Assembly: GCA_013519935.1 (NCBI GenBank)
Contig: JACDUA010000026.1
Span: 1-51,923 of the forward strand
Reading direction: 5' to 3'
Source of the DNA: Ectothiorhodospiraceae bacterium WFHF3C12
GTDB taxonomy: Bacteria; Pseudomonadota; Gammaproteobacteria; Nitrococcales; Nitrococcaceae
Length of the DNA stretch: 51,923 bases
The notes beneath the pieces are model-generated. The model was not told the origin of the DNA. It saw nothing but the letters and a program-made list of their open reading frames with translations, and ran no database searches. The position numbers were made by a program, and so were the translations under genes. Below are positions 34,915 to 43,599 of this stretch, in pieces (position 1 is the stretch's first letter; every line of letters begins with the position of its first letter).

Positions 34915-35706
34915 CTACCCGAAAATCGCCACGCACTGACGGCTTATCGCGACCAGCTCGCCGGTTTCCGCCCAGAGCCTGGCCTCCTGCCAGCCGTAGC
35001 CGTCGCGGGCGGCGGCGAGCTCGGCGTCGAAGCGGATCCAGACGTCCTTGCCGATGGCCGCCTCGGGATTGATCAGCTCCAGGGACCAGTTGACGGAGCT
35101 CATCGTGGCCCGTTCCTCGAGCATGCATATGGCCGTTGGCGGAATGGCATCGGCCAGGGCTATGAGGTGGGATTCGCTGTCCAGGCCGCTGTCGCGGAAT
35201 TTCACGTAGATCTGGGCATTGCCGTGGCGCGCCCCGCTGAAGGGCAGGCCGCCGTCGGCCCAACGCATGCGAAAATGCTGCGTGAAGGCCGGGGAGATGC
35301 CGTCCAGGTAGGGTACGTCCTCGATATGGTCCAGGGCGTGGGCCGGCGCGGGCGCTTCCGGCCGTTCCAGAAGGCGGCTTTCCCGGGAGCCGGCGAAGAT
35401 ACCGACACTCTGGAAACGGACCTGTCCGTCTACGTCGATGCGGGCCTCGGCCTGGGTGGCGGAGCGCCCCTGGCGCAGCGGCTCGGCGGTTGCCGTAACT
35501 CGGCCGGCCTCCACCGGTCCTATGAAATTGACCTGCAGCGTGCGCAGCGGGGCATCGTCGCCGACGGCCCGGCGCATGGCCTGGACCGCGAGCGCGGCCT
35601 GCCAGCCGCCGAATGCCGTACGGCCCTGAAGCCAGTCGGGCGTGAGTTCCTGGGTGGCGGAGCCGGCGCCGGGCTCGGTTCGGGCCAGCAATTCGGTGTA
35701 ATTCAT
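34915..35706 (-). CDS. Acyl-CoA thioesterase, TesB-like double hot-dog
   Basis: 263 residues. The pattern LQGRTAFGGWQAALAVQAM then LRTLQVNFIGPVEAGRV and the repeat in the second half (MSSVNWSLELINPEA) match thioesterase-family double hot-dog proteins that hydrolyse acyl-CoAs. Start at 35706 because the upstream 28 residues are not typical of the family. It is divergent from the yqaA-like gene with an 83-bp control region. Confidence 0.82.
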   Translation of the reverse strand: MNYTELLARTEPGAGSATQELTPDWLQGRTAFGGWQAALAVQAMRRAVGDDAPLRTLQVNFIGPVEAGRVTATAEPLRQGRSATQAEARIDVDGQVRFQSVGIFAGSRESRLLERPEAPAPAHALDHIEDVPYLDGISPAFTQHFRMRWADGGLPFSGARHGNAQIYVKFRDSGLDSESHLIALADAIPPTAICMLEERATMSSVNWSLELINPEAAIGKDVWIRFDAELAAARDGYGWQEARLWAETGELVAISRQCVAIFG

Positions 35707-35789
35707 CGCGTGTCTCTGGTGACCGGGCGGATCGGGCCAGTAGCATACCCGGCAAGGGCCGACGGCACGAGAGGAGGCTTCAGCCGGCA

Positions 35790-36215
35790 TTGGTCACCCT
35801 GGGCGGCTATATCAGCCTGTTCCTGACGGCGTTCCTGGCGGCGACCATCCTGCCGGCGCAGTCGGAAATCCTCCTGGCCGGGTTGCAGGCGAGCGGCGGG
35901 TATAGCGCCTGGCTGCTGGTGCTGGTGGCCACTGCCGGAAACGTACTCGGCGCGGTGGTGAACTGGTTCCTGGGCCGTTACATAGAGCTTTTCCGGCACC
36001 GCAGATGGTTTCCGGTCAGCGAGGGTATGCTCGATCGTGCCCAGCGCTGGTACCAGCGCTGGGGGGTGTGGTCGCTCCTGCTGGCATGGACGCCCTTCCT
36101 GGGCGATCCGCTGACCGTCGTCGCCGGAGTCCTGCGCACGCCCATTAGCGTGTTCCTGGTGCTGGTGACCATTGGCAAGGCCCTTCGCTACATGGGCGTG
36201 GTGAGCCTTTTCTGA
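35790..36215 (+). CDS. YqaA-family small membrane protein
   Basis: 141 residues, the same size as E. coli YqaA, with the SNARE-associated/DedA-like features FLAATILPAQSE, GNVLGAVVNWFLGRY and a W-rich amphipathic stretch RAQRWYQRWGVWSLLLAWTP. Four membrane segments. Start appears to be TTG at 35790, with GAGGAGG 12 bases upstream; no ATG or GTG fits better. Function of the family is unsettled; DedA relatives are implicated in lipid-carrier movement. Confidence 0.83.
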   Translation: MVTLGGYISLFLTAFLAATILPAQSEILLAGLQASGGYSAWLLVLVATAGNVLGAVVNWFLGRYIELFRHRRWFPVSEGMLDRAQRWYQRWGVWSLLLAWTPFLGDPLTVVAGVLRTPISVFLVLVTIGKALRYMGVVSLF

Positions 36216-36234
36216 TTCGGAGCTGCAATAGGCT

Positions 36235-36744
36235 ATGCCGCGTTATCGTCCGCCCGCGCCGAAGAAATCCCCGTACATCACGCCGGAAGGCTTTGAGCGC
36301 CTGCGCGAGGAGCTCGACTGGCTGTGGCGGGTCCGTCGCCCGGAGGTTACCCGGTCCGTGGCGGAAGCCGCCGCCCACGGGGACCGCTCGGAGAACGCCG
36401 AGTACATCTACGGCAAAAAGCAGCTGCGCGAAATCGACCGGCGGGTGCGCTACCTCAGCAAACGGCTCGATGAGCTCAACGTCGTCCGGGAGCGGCCGAG
36501 AGAGACCAGCAAGGTCTTCTTCGGCGTCTGGTTCGAGGTGGAAAACGAGTCTGGCGAAACCTTTGTCTACCGGATCGTCGGGCCCGACGAGATCGAGCCG
36601 TCGAAAGGCTGGATCAGTGTCGACTCCCCCTTCGCGCGGGCGGCACTGGGCAAGGCCGTGGATGACGAGTTCACCCTGTCGCTGAAAGCGGGCGAAGAGA
36701 CCTACGTGATAACCGGTGTCTGGCATGAGTCTCCCCACACTTGA
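36235..36744 (+). CDS. greB: Transcription elongation factor GreB
   Basis: 169 residues. The N-terminal coiled coil with [18 protein letters not shown] and the acidic tip [14 protein letters not shown], followed by the FKBP-like C-terminal domain, identify a Gre factor. The basic start [19 protein letters not shown] and length favour GreB over GreA. It stimulates transcript cleavage by backtracked RNA polymerase. Confidence 0.93.
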   Translation: MPRYRPPAPKKSPYITPEGFERLREELDWLWRVRRPEVTRSVAEAAAHGDRSENAEYIYGKKQLREIDRRVRYLSKRLDELNVVRERPRETSKVFFGVWFEVENESGETFVYRIVGPDEIEPSKGWISVDSPFARAALGKAVDDEFTLSLKAGEETYVITGVWHESPHT

Positions 36745-36760
36745 GTGCCTTCGACACCCA

Positions 36761-36831
36761 TCGCGGCGGGGACGCCGCTCCCACAACCCAATGCCCCGCT
36801 GCCGGTTGTGGGAGGCGCGTCCTCGCGGCGA
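36761..36831. repeat. REP-like hairpin between greB and livM
   Basis: Arms of 28 bp (36761-36788 and 36804-36831) match at 24 of 28 positions around a 15-base loop. The arm contains GACGCCGCTCCCAC and is nearly the same as the inner arms at 7826-7849 and 8015-8038. It lies between convergent genes, the usual position for REP elements. Confidence 0.75.
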
Positions 36832-36900
36832 TCTGCCGGCTATGGATCGCGACGGGGTCATCGCCCCCACGATCTGTTGAGCCCCACGCCATAGCCGGCG

Positions 36901-37830
36901 TCAGAACGAACGCTTCACGAAGGCGTGGATCTCGCCGACGATGCCGCGCCGGAAGGCCATCACGCAGACCACGAATATGAAGCCCAGCACGATGGGTACG
37001 GATGATGCGAACGCGCCGGAGGCCAGGTAGTTCTGCAGCGTGACGATGGTCCCCGCGCCCACCACCGGGCCGAGGATCGTGCCCATGCCGCCGAGCAGGG
37101 TCATCAGCACTACCTCGCCGGAGGTGTACCAGTGCACGTCCGTGAGCGAAGTGAGCTGGAAGACGATGCACTTGAGCGCTCCGCCCAGCCCCGCCACCGT
37201 GGCCGACAGCACGAAGGACATCAGCTTGTAGCGGTCCACGTTGTAGCCGAGGGATATCGCGCGCGGTTCGTTCTCCCGAACCGCTTTCAGCACCTGCCCG
37301 AATGGCGAGGTCACCGTGCGGTGGATGAACCAGAACGCGGCAATGAACACCGCCAGGATGAAGTAGTAAAGCGACAGGTCGTTGTTCAGGTCGATGACCC
37401 CCAGAAGCGCACCGCGGGGCACGCCCTGCAGGCCGTTCTCGCCGCCGGTGAACCACTCTGCCTGGACACAGACGAAGTAGACCATCTGGGCCAGGGCCAG
37501 AGTGACCATGGCGAAGTAGATGCCGGTTCGGCGGATGGCCAGCCAGCCAAAGACCGTGCCCAGAATGGCGGCGGCGGCGACGCCGGCGAGTATGGCGAAT
37601 TCCACGGGCCAGCCGTAGTCGCGCAGCATGTTGCCGGTGACATAGCCGGCCACGCCGAAGAACGACGCATGGCCGAAGGACAGCAGCCCGGTGAAGCCCA
37701 GCAGGAGATTGAAGGCGCACGCGAAGATGGCGAAACACAGCACCTTCATCAGGAACACGGGGTAGACCCCGAACGGCGCCACCAGGGCCAGGGCGAGCAG
37801 CACGGCGTAGAGGATGGTTGTACGGTTCAT
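36901..37830 (-). CDS. livM: LIV-type ABC transporter permease LivM
   Basis: 309 residues, polytopic membrane protein with the LivM motifs FACAFNLLLGFTGLLSFGHA and GGMGTILGPVVGAG. A GGAGAG site precedes the ATG. It is the last gene of the six-gene operon and forms the channel with LivH. The substrate is probably not a branched-chain amino acid given the acyl-CoA ligase at the head of the operon. Confidence 0.92.
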   Translation of the reverse strand: MNRTTILYAVLLALALVAPFGVYPVFLMKVLCFAIFACAFNLLLGFTGLLSFGHASFFGVAGYVTGNMLRDYGWPVEFAILAGVAAAAILGTVFGWLAIRRTGIYFAMVTLALAQMVYFVCVQAEWFTGGENGLQGVPRGALLGVIDLNNDLSLYYFILAVFIAAFWFIHRTVTSPFGQVLKAVRENEPRAISLGYNVDRYKLMSFVLSATVAGLGGALKCIVFQLTSLTDVHWYTSGEVVLMTLLGGMGTILGPVVGAGTIVTLQNYLASGAFASSVPIVLGFIFVVCVMAFRRGIVGEIHAFVKRSF

Positions 37831-37840
37831 TGTGCTCTCC

Positions 37841-38728
37841 TCAGCTCTGGCGTCCGAAAAGGCCCGCCGGCCGCAGCAGCAGCACGATGGCCATAACGAT
37901 GAAAATTACGGTGTTGGAAATCTCGGCGTAGAAGACCCGCGTCAGCCCTTCGATGACCCCCAGGCCCAGCCCGGTGATGATCGCCCCGAGCACCGAGCCC
38001 ATGCCGCCGATGACCACCACGGCGAACACCACGATGATGATCGACGAACCCATGTGCGGCGCCACGGAGTAGATGGGCGCGGCGAGTACGCCAGCAAAGG
38101 CGGCCAGACCCACGCCGAAACCATAGGTGAGGTTGCGCATCATGGGCACGTTGATGCCGAAGGCCTGCACCAGCGCCTGGTTCTCCGTGCCGGCGCGCAG
38201 GTAGGCGCCGAGCTTGGTGCGCTCGATGAGGTACCAGACCGTGAAGCAGACCACCACGGCAGCGGCCACCACCCAGGCCCGGTAGATGGGCAGGAACATG
38301 AAGCCCAGATTGATGCCGCCATTGAGCAGGTCCGGCACGGGGTAACGTTGACCTGACACCCCGAAAAGCTCCACGAAGATGCCCTCCAGCATCAGCGCCA
38401 GACCGAAGGTCAGCAGCAGGCTGTAGAGATGGTCCTCGTGCTGGATGCGTCGCAGCAGCGTGCGCTCAATGAGCAACCCGATGACGCCCACAACCACCGG
38501 CGCCAGGATCAGTGCCGCCCAGTAGTTGATGCCCAGATACTGCATGCCCAGCCAGGAGCAGAACGCCCCCACCATGTACATGGCGCCGTGGCTGAAGTTG
38601 ATGATGTTGAGCAGGCCGAAGATGACGGCCAGGCCCAGGCTGAGCACGGCGTAGAACGCCCCGTTGATCAGCCCCACCAGCACCTGCGCGAACAGCAGCT
38701 GCGGTGAGATCCCAATAAGCTCGGTCAT
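37841..38728 (-). CDS. livH: LIV-type ABC transporter permease LivH
   Basis: 295 residues with about eight membrane helices. Family motifs: NGAFYAVLSLGLAVIFGLLN, INFSHGAMYMVGAF and GGMGSVLGAIITGLGLGVIE. Ten bases separate it from livM. Confidence 0.92.
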   Translation of the reverse strand: MTELIGISPQLLFAQVLVGLINGAFYAVLSLGLAVIFGLLNIINFSHGAMYMVGAFCSWLGMQYLGINYWAALILAPVVVGVIGLLIERTLLRRIQHEDHLYSLLLTFGLALMLEGIFVELFGVSGQRYPVPDLLNGGINLGFMFLPIYRAWVVAAAVVVCFTVWYLIERTKLGAYLRAGTENQALVQAFGINVPMMRNLTYGFGVGLAAFAGVLAAPIYSVAPHMGSSIIIVVFAVVVIGGMGSVLGAIITGLGLGVIEGLTRVFYAEISNTVIFIVMAIVLLLRPAGLFGRQS

Positions 38729-38769
38729 GTTCCGGTCCCCGTCGGCGGATTCGGCTGCGCAAGCGAGCG

Positions 38770-38796
38770 GGCCGGACGCCCGAACGGCGTCCGGCC
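38770..38796 (-). terminator. Intercistronic hairpin between livK and livH
   Basis: A perfect 11-bp stem GGCCGGACGCC with a five-base loop lies just past the binding-protein stop (38809). There is no U-run. Such hairpins usually protect the upstream mRNA so that the binding protein is made in excess over the permeases. Confidence 0.6.
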
Positions 38797-38808
38797 ACCC
38801 TTTGGTGC

Positions 38809-40023
38809 TTAGTTATTCACCAGCTCGCACTTGCTCTGGGACAGGGGCTGGAATGCCTCCTCGGCCGGGATCGTGGAGACGATGTTGTAGTAATCCCACT
38901 TGCGGGTGGACTCGTCCGGCGATTTCACCTGGGCCAGGTACATGTCATGAACCATGCGGCCGTCCTCGCGGATGCGCCCGTTGCGGGAGAAGAAGTCCTC
39001 CACGGGCATCTTGCCCATCTGCTCGCGCACGGCGAAGGTCTCGTCCGTGCCGGCCTTCTCGATGGCCTCGAAGTAGTGCATCAGCGAGGAGTAGACGCCG
39101 GCCTGGACCATGGAGGGCATGGCGCCGTGGCGCTCGAAGAAGCGCTCGGACCACGCGCGGGTCTTCTCGTCCATATCCCAGTAGAAGCCGGTGGTCAGGT
39201 ACAGGTCCTGGGCCACTTCCAGGCCGAGGGCGTCGATGTCCGTGATGAACATCAGCAGACCGGCCAGTTTCTGACCGCCCTGGACGATGCCGAACTCGTT
39301 GGCGGCGAGGATGGCGTTGATGGTGTCGCCGCCCGCGTTCGCCAGGCCGATGATCTTGGCGCCGGAGGCCTGGGCCTGGAGCACGTAGCTGGAGAAGTCG
39401 CTGGTCTCCAGCGGATGCCGGGAGGCGCCGAGGACTTCACCGCCGTTCTCCTTCACCACGCGGGACACCTGACTCTGCAGGCTGTCGCCGAAGGCGTAGT
39501 CGGCGGTCAGGAAGTACCAGGTGTCGCCGCCCTGCTCCACCACGGCCCGTCCGGTGCCGTTGGCCAGCGCATAGGTGTCGTAGGTCCAGTGGATGCCGGT
39601 GGCGATGCACTGCTCGTTGGTGATGGGCGTGGAGGCGGCGCCGGAGATCAGCGTGATGACCTCCTTGCCTTCACGGTCGGCCACCTGGTTGACGGCCAGC
39701 GCGACGGAGGTCGTGACCAGGTCGGCGATGACGTCCACCTCCTCGTCGTCCACCCACTGGCGGGCTTTGTTTGCGGCGATGTCCGCCTTGTTCTGATGGT
39801 CGGCGTAGATCAGCTCGATGGGCTTGCCGGCCACCTTGCCGCCGAAGTCCTCGATGGCCATCCGCGCGGCGACCACGTTGCCCTCGCCGGAGATGTCGGA
39901 ATAGACGGCGGACATGTCCGTGAGCACGCCGACCTTCACCTTGTCATCGGAAATGTCGGCGGCCATGGCCGTGCTGCCCAGTGTCATGGCGGTAATTGCA
40001 CATGCGGTGCGTAGTGCCTTCAT
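38809..40023 (-). CDS. livK: LIV-type ABC transporter periplasmic binding protein
   Basis: 404 residues, periplasmic type I fold. Signal peptide ends STAMA. The start DDKVKVGVLTDMSAVYSDISG and GGKVAGKPIELIYADHQNKAD are typical, as is YFLTADYAFGDSLQ. Members of this branch linked to CoA ligases often bind aromatic or other carboxylates rather than leucine; that is inference here. Confidence 0.9.
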   Translation of the reverse strand: MKALRTACAITAMTLGSTAMAADISDDKVKVGVLTDMSAVYSDISGEGNVVAARMAIEDFGGKVAGKPIELIYADHQNKADIAANKARQWVDDEEVDVIADLVTTSVALAVNQVADREGKEVITLISGAASTPITNEQCIATGIHWTYDTYALANGTGRAVVEQGGDTWYFLTADYAFGDSLQSQVSRVVKENGGEVLGASRHPLETSDFSSYVLQAQASGAKIIGLANAGGDTINAILAANEFGIVQGGQKLAGLLMFITDIDALGLEVAQDLYLTTGFYWDMDEKTRAWSERFFERHGAMPSMVQAGVYSSLMHYFEAIEKAGTDETFAVREQMGKMPVEDFFSRNGRIREDGRMVHDMYLAQVKSPDESTRKWDYYNIVSTIPAEEAFQPLSQSKCELVNN

Positions 40024-40087
40024 GAGTTGCTCCTCCTCGTGGCCCGCGGGCCATTCTTCTACTGATTCCGGCGGCCGCGGCCGCCGC

Positions 40088-40831
40088 TCATACGCTCAGA
40101 TAGGATTCCAGCAGGTCGCGCTTGGAATCCAGCTCGTGCGCCTCGACGCACTCCACCACCTGCCCGTGCTCGATGACGTAATGCCGGTCGGCGAGCGGGC
40201 CGGCGAAAGCGAAAGACTGTTCGGCCATGACCACGGTGTAGCCGCGTTCCTTGAGCAGCCGCACCACCCGGCCCAGCGCCTCGACGATGACCGGCGCCAG
40301 GCCCTCGGTGATCTCGTCCAGCAGCAGGAAATTCGCGCCGGTGCGCAGGATCCGGGCGATGGCCAGCATCTGCTGCTCGCCGCCGGAGAGCTTGCTGCCC
40401 TGGCTCTTGCGCCGGTCCTTGAGGTTGGGGAAGAGCTCGTAGATCTCCTCCAGCGACATGCCGCCGCTGCGCAGCGTCGGCGGCAGGTTGAGGTTTTCCT
40501 CGGCGCTGAGGCTGGCGAAGATCCCGCGCTCCTCCGGGCAGTAGCCAATGCCCAGTCTCGCGATGCGGTGGGGCGACATATGAACGGTCTCGGTGCCGTT
40601 CACGACGATGGAGCCGCTGCGGCGGTCCACCAGGCCCATGATGGAGCGGATGGTCGTCGTGCGTCCGGCGCCGTTGCGCCCCAGCAGGGTGACCATCTCG
40701 CCGCGGCGGACCTGGAGGTCGATGCCGTGCAGCACATGGGACTCGCCGTAGTAGGCGTGAAGATCGCTGATACGAAGCTGCTCGTAGCTCTTGTCGCTCT
40801 CACTCAGCGGCGCTTTAGGCTGACTCTGCAT
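40088..40831 (-). CDS. livF: LIV-type ABC transporter ATPase LivF with Arg in Walker A
   Basis: 247 residues. ABC signature LSGGEQQML and Walker B FLLLDEITEGLAP are normal, but Walker A reads GRNGAGRTT: the usual Lys is Arg, clear from the codon CGC. The partner LivG keeps GPNGAGKTT. The 5' end overlaps livG by 17 bp. LivF-type ATPases in this form are probably still functional in the pair, but the change affects the residue that contacts the ATP phosphates. Confidence 0.92.
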   Translation of the reverse strand: MQSQPKAPLSESDKSYEQLRISDLHAYYGESHVLHGIDLQVRRGEMVTLLGRNGAGRTTTIRSIMGLVDRRSGSIVVNGTETVHMSPHRIARLGIGYCPEERGIFASLSAEENLNLPPTLRSGGMSLEEIYELFPNLKDRRKSQGSKLSGGEQQMLAIARILRTGANFLLLDEITEGLAPVIVEALGRVVRLLKERGYTVVMAEQSFAFAGPLADRHYVIEHGQVVECVEAHELDSKRDLLESYLSV

Positions 40832-41585
40832 GCTGACCTCCGATATACGCCGCCTTCACTTCCGGGTTGTTCGACACGGTGTCGTAGTCGCCCTCGGCGA
40901 GCACCGAGCCGCGCTGTAGCACCGTGATGCGGTTCGACAGCCGCGAGACCACCGACAGGTTGTGTTCCACCATCAGCACGGTGCGGTCGGCGGCGACCCG
41001 GTGAATGAGCTCCACGACCTTGTCCACGTCCTCGTGGCCCATGCCCTGGGTGGGCTCGTCCAGCAGCAGCAGCTCCGGGTCCAGGGCCAGGGTGGTGACG
41101 ATCTCCAGCGCCCGCTTGCTGCCGTAGGGCAGCTCCACTGTCACCGTATCGGCCATGTCCGCCAGGCCCACCCAGTCGAGCAGCTCCCGGGCCTGCCCGT
41201 GCAGGGCCTCCAACGCCTTGCCGGAGCGCCAGAACTGGGTGGTCAGGCCGGCCTTGCGCTGCAGGGGCACCACGACGTTCTCCAGCACGGTCAGATGCGG
41301 GAAGACCGCCGAGATCTGAAACGAGCGCACGATGCCCTGGCGCGCGATATCCGATGGCTTCGCCCGGGTGATGTCACGGCCCTTGAACAGGATCTGGCCG
41401 CGACTGGGCATGTGAAACTTGGTCAACAGGTTGAAGACGGTGGTCTTGCCCGCGCCGTTGGGCCCGATGAGCGCGTGAATCTCGCCCTTGCGGACCTGCA
41501 GGTTGACGTCGTCGACGGCCAGGAACCCGCGGAATTCCTTGGACAGGTTGCGGGTTTCCAGCATGTACTCGCCATGCTCGGTCAT
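40815..41585 (-). CDS. livG: LIV-type ABC transporter ATPase LivG
   Basis: 256 residues. Walker A GPNGAGKTTVFN, signature-region ELPYGSKRALEI (a degenerate LSGGQ as usual in LivG), Walker B LLLLDEPTQGMG and the switch His in MVEHNLSVV. Thirty-five bases separate it from the ligase gene upstream. Confidence 0.93.
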   Translation of the reverse strand: MTEHGEYMLETRNLSKEFRGFLAVDDVNLQVRKGEIHALIGPNGAGKTTVFNLLTKFHMPSRGQILFKGRDITRAKPSDIARQGIVRSFQISAVFPHLTVLENVVVPLQRKAGLTTQFWRSGKALEALHGQARELLDWVGLADMADTVTVELPYGSKRALEIVTTLALDPELLLLDEPTQGMGHEDVDKVVELIHRVAADRTVLMVEHNLSVVSRLSNRITVLQRGSVLAEGDYDTVSNNPEVKAAYIGGQHAESA

Positions 41586-41620
41586 GGATGCTCCCCGTTG
41601 CTCTCGCCGTCAGGCGTGTG

Positions 41621-43261
41621 TCAGCCGTTGTCGGCCTGTTTCGCCTGATCGCGCAGGACGAACTTCTGGATCTTGCCCGTGGAGGTCTTCGGCAGCTCCG
41701 TGAACACCACCCGCTTCGGCGCCTTGAAGCGCGCCATGTTGTTGCGGCAGTGCTCGATGAGCTCGTCCTCGGTGGTGTCCTGCCCCGGTTTCAGGGTGAC
41801 GAATGCGCAGGGAGTCTCACCCCATTTCTCGTCCGGCATGGCGACGACGGCCGCCTCCATCACCGCGGGGTGGCCGTAGAGCGTCTCCTCCACTTCCAGG
41901 CTGGAGATGTTCTCGCCGCCGGAGATGATGATGTCCTTGGAGCGGTCCTTGATCTCGATGTAGCCGTCGGGGTGCCAGACACCCAGGTCGCCGGTGTGGA
42001 AGTAGCCGCCCTTGAAGGCTTTTTCCGTGGCCTCCGGGTTTTTGAGATAGCCCTTCATGACGGGATTGCCGCGCATGAAGATCTCGCCCATGGTCTCGCC
42101 GTCCTGGGGGACTGGTTCCACCGTCTCCGGATCGCCCACCATCAGTCCGTCGAGCATGACGTAGCGCACGCCCTGCCGGGCCTTGAGCTTGGCCTGTTCC
42201 TCGACCGGCAGCTCGCTCCATTCATCCCGCCACTCGCAGACGGTGACGGGCCCGTAGACCTCGGTCAGCCCGTAGGTGTGGGTGACCGTGATGCCGGCGG
42301 ATTCCATGCCGGCGATCACCGCGGCGGGCGGCGCCGCGCCGGCCGTCATGGCCTGGATCTCGTGGTCGATGCCCTCCTTGAGCTCCTCGGGGGCGTTGTT
42401 CAGCGCGTTGAGCACGATGGGCGCGGCGCAGAAGTGGGTGACCTTTTCGTCCCGTATGAGCCGGTAGATGTCGTCGGCCCGCACCGCCCGGAGGCAGACG
42501 TTGACCCCGGCCACCGAGGCGATGGTCCAGGGGAAGCACCAGCCGTTGCAGTGGAACATGGGCAGCGTCCACAGGTAGACCGGGTGCTTGGGCATGTCCC
42601 AGGACAGCACGTTGGAGACGGCGTTCAGGTAGGCGCCGCGGTGGTGATAGACCACCCCCTTGGGGTTGCCGGTGGTGCCGGAGGTGTAGTTCAGGGTGAT
42701 GGCCTGCCACTCGTCCGGCGGGTTCTGCCAGGGGAACTCGGGATCGCCCTCGGCTATGAACTCCTCGTAGGTCTGGCTGGCGATGCGCCGGCCGCCGTCG
42801 AACTCGCTGTCGTCGATGTCGACGACCGTGATCTCACGGTCCAGTAACCCCACCGCCTGCTCCGCGGTGTCGGCGAACTCCTTGTCCGTGAACAGGATTT
42901 CCGACTCGCCGTGGTCCAGGATGAAGGCCACCGTCTTCGCGTCCAGGCGCGTGTTGATGGCGTTGAGCACAGCGCCGCAGGCGGGTACGCCGAAGTGCGC
43001 CTCGAAGGTCTCGGGGGTGTTGGCTCCCAGCCAGGCCACCGTGTCGCCGGGGCCGAAACCACGCTGGGAGAGCGCCGAAGCCAGCTTGCGGCAGCGGGTA
43101 TAGGTTTCCGCCCAGTCGCGGCGGATACGGCCGTGCACCACGGCGGGCAGATCGGGGAATACCTGGGCCGAGCGTTCCATGAACCGCAGGGGGCTCATGG
43201 GCACGTAGTTGGCCGCGTTCTTTTCCAGATCCCGCTCGTACTTGTTGGCGGTATCCGTCAT
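41621..43261 (-). CDS. Acyl-CoA synthetase (AMP-forming), first gene of the LIV operon
   Basis: 546 residues of the ANL superfamily: ATP loop YTSGTTGNPKGV, YGLTEVYGP, the adenylate-binding FHTGDLGVWHPDGYIEIKDR, and catalytic Lys in LPKTSTGKIQK. FHCNGWCFPW suggests a medium- or long-chain fatty acid ligase of the FadD/AlkK type. Start at 43261 has GGAGGAG nine bases upstream; the longer frame is not supported. Together with LIV transport it suggests that the imported acid is captured at once as a CoA ester. Confidence 0.9.
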   Translation of the reverse strand: MTDTANKYERDLEKNAANYVPMSPLRFMERSAQVFPDLPAVVHGRIRRDWAETYTRCRKLASALSQRGFGPGDTVAWLGANTPETFEAHFGVPACGAVLNAINTRLDAKTVAFILDHGESEILFTDKEFADTAEQAVGLLDREITVVDIDDSEFDGGRRIASQTYEEFIAEGDPEFPWQNPPDEWQAITLNYTSGTTGNPKGVVYHHRGAYLNAVSNVLSWDMPKHPVYLWTLPMFHCNGWCFPWTIASVAGVNVCLRAVRADDIYRLIRDEKVTHFCAAPIVLNALNNAPEELKEGIDHEIQAMTAGAAPPAAVIAGMESAGITVTHTYGLTEVYGPVTVCEWRDEWSELPVEEQAKLKARQGVRYVMLDGLMVGDPETVEPVPQDGETMGEIFMRGNPVMKGYLKNPEATEKAFKGGYFHTGDLGVWHPDGYIEIKDRSKDIIISGGENISSLEVEETLYGHPAVMEAAVVAMPDEKWGETPCAFVTLKPGQDTTEDELIEHCRNNMARFKAPKRVVFTELPKTSTGKIQKFVLRDQAKQADNG

Positions 43262-43599
43262 CGTTCTGTCTCCTCCTCTGGACGGCCATTGTTGGGTCTT
43301 GATGCCCGGTCCGTCCGTTGTTGTCGTCACCGATCGCAGGGGCCGCACTGCAATTAAAGGACACGCATCGCCCATTTTCCATTGGGCGGCCCGCCCGCAG
43401 TGCGGAACGCTGGTACCGACAAAACTGACGATACATTCATTTTCGCGCAGTTGCCAGGGCAACTGCGTGTGGCGCGCCGCCCTGTGGGCCCGCGGCCGGG
43501 CGGTATCCGGCGAACGGCAACCAGCATCCGGGTTCCGGTTGTCTCCGTCTGTCGCTTGAACGACAAGATTTTCGCTATCTTTGCGGATCCCGGATGCCG
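43262..43599. promoter_or_regulatory. Control region of the ligase-LIV operon with a 22-bp palindrome
   Basis: No gene in this 338-bp gap. At 43446-43467 two perfect 10-bp arms (CGCAGTTGCC and its inverse) are separated by AG, giving a strong dyad 185 bp before the ligase start. The surroundings are AT-richer (ACGATACATTCATTTTCG), as expected of a promoter. The dyad could equally be a terminator of the upstream thiolase gene, which ends at 43600 on the same strand. Confidence 0.5.
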
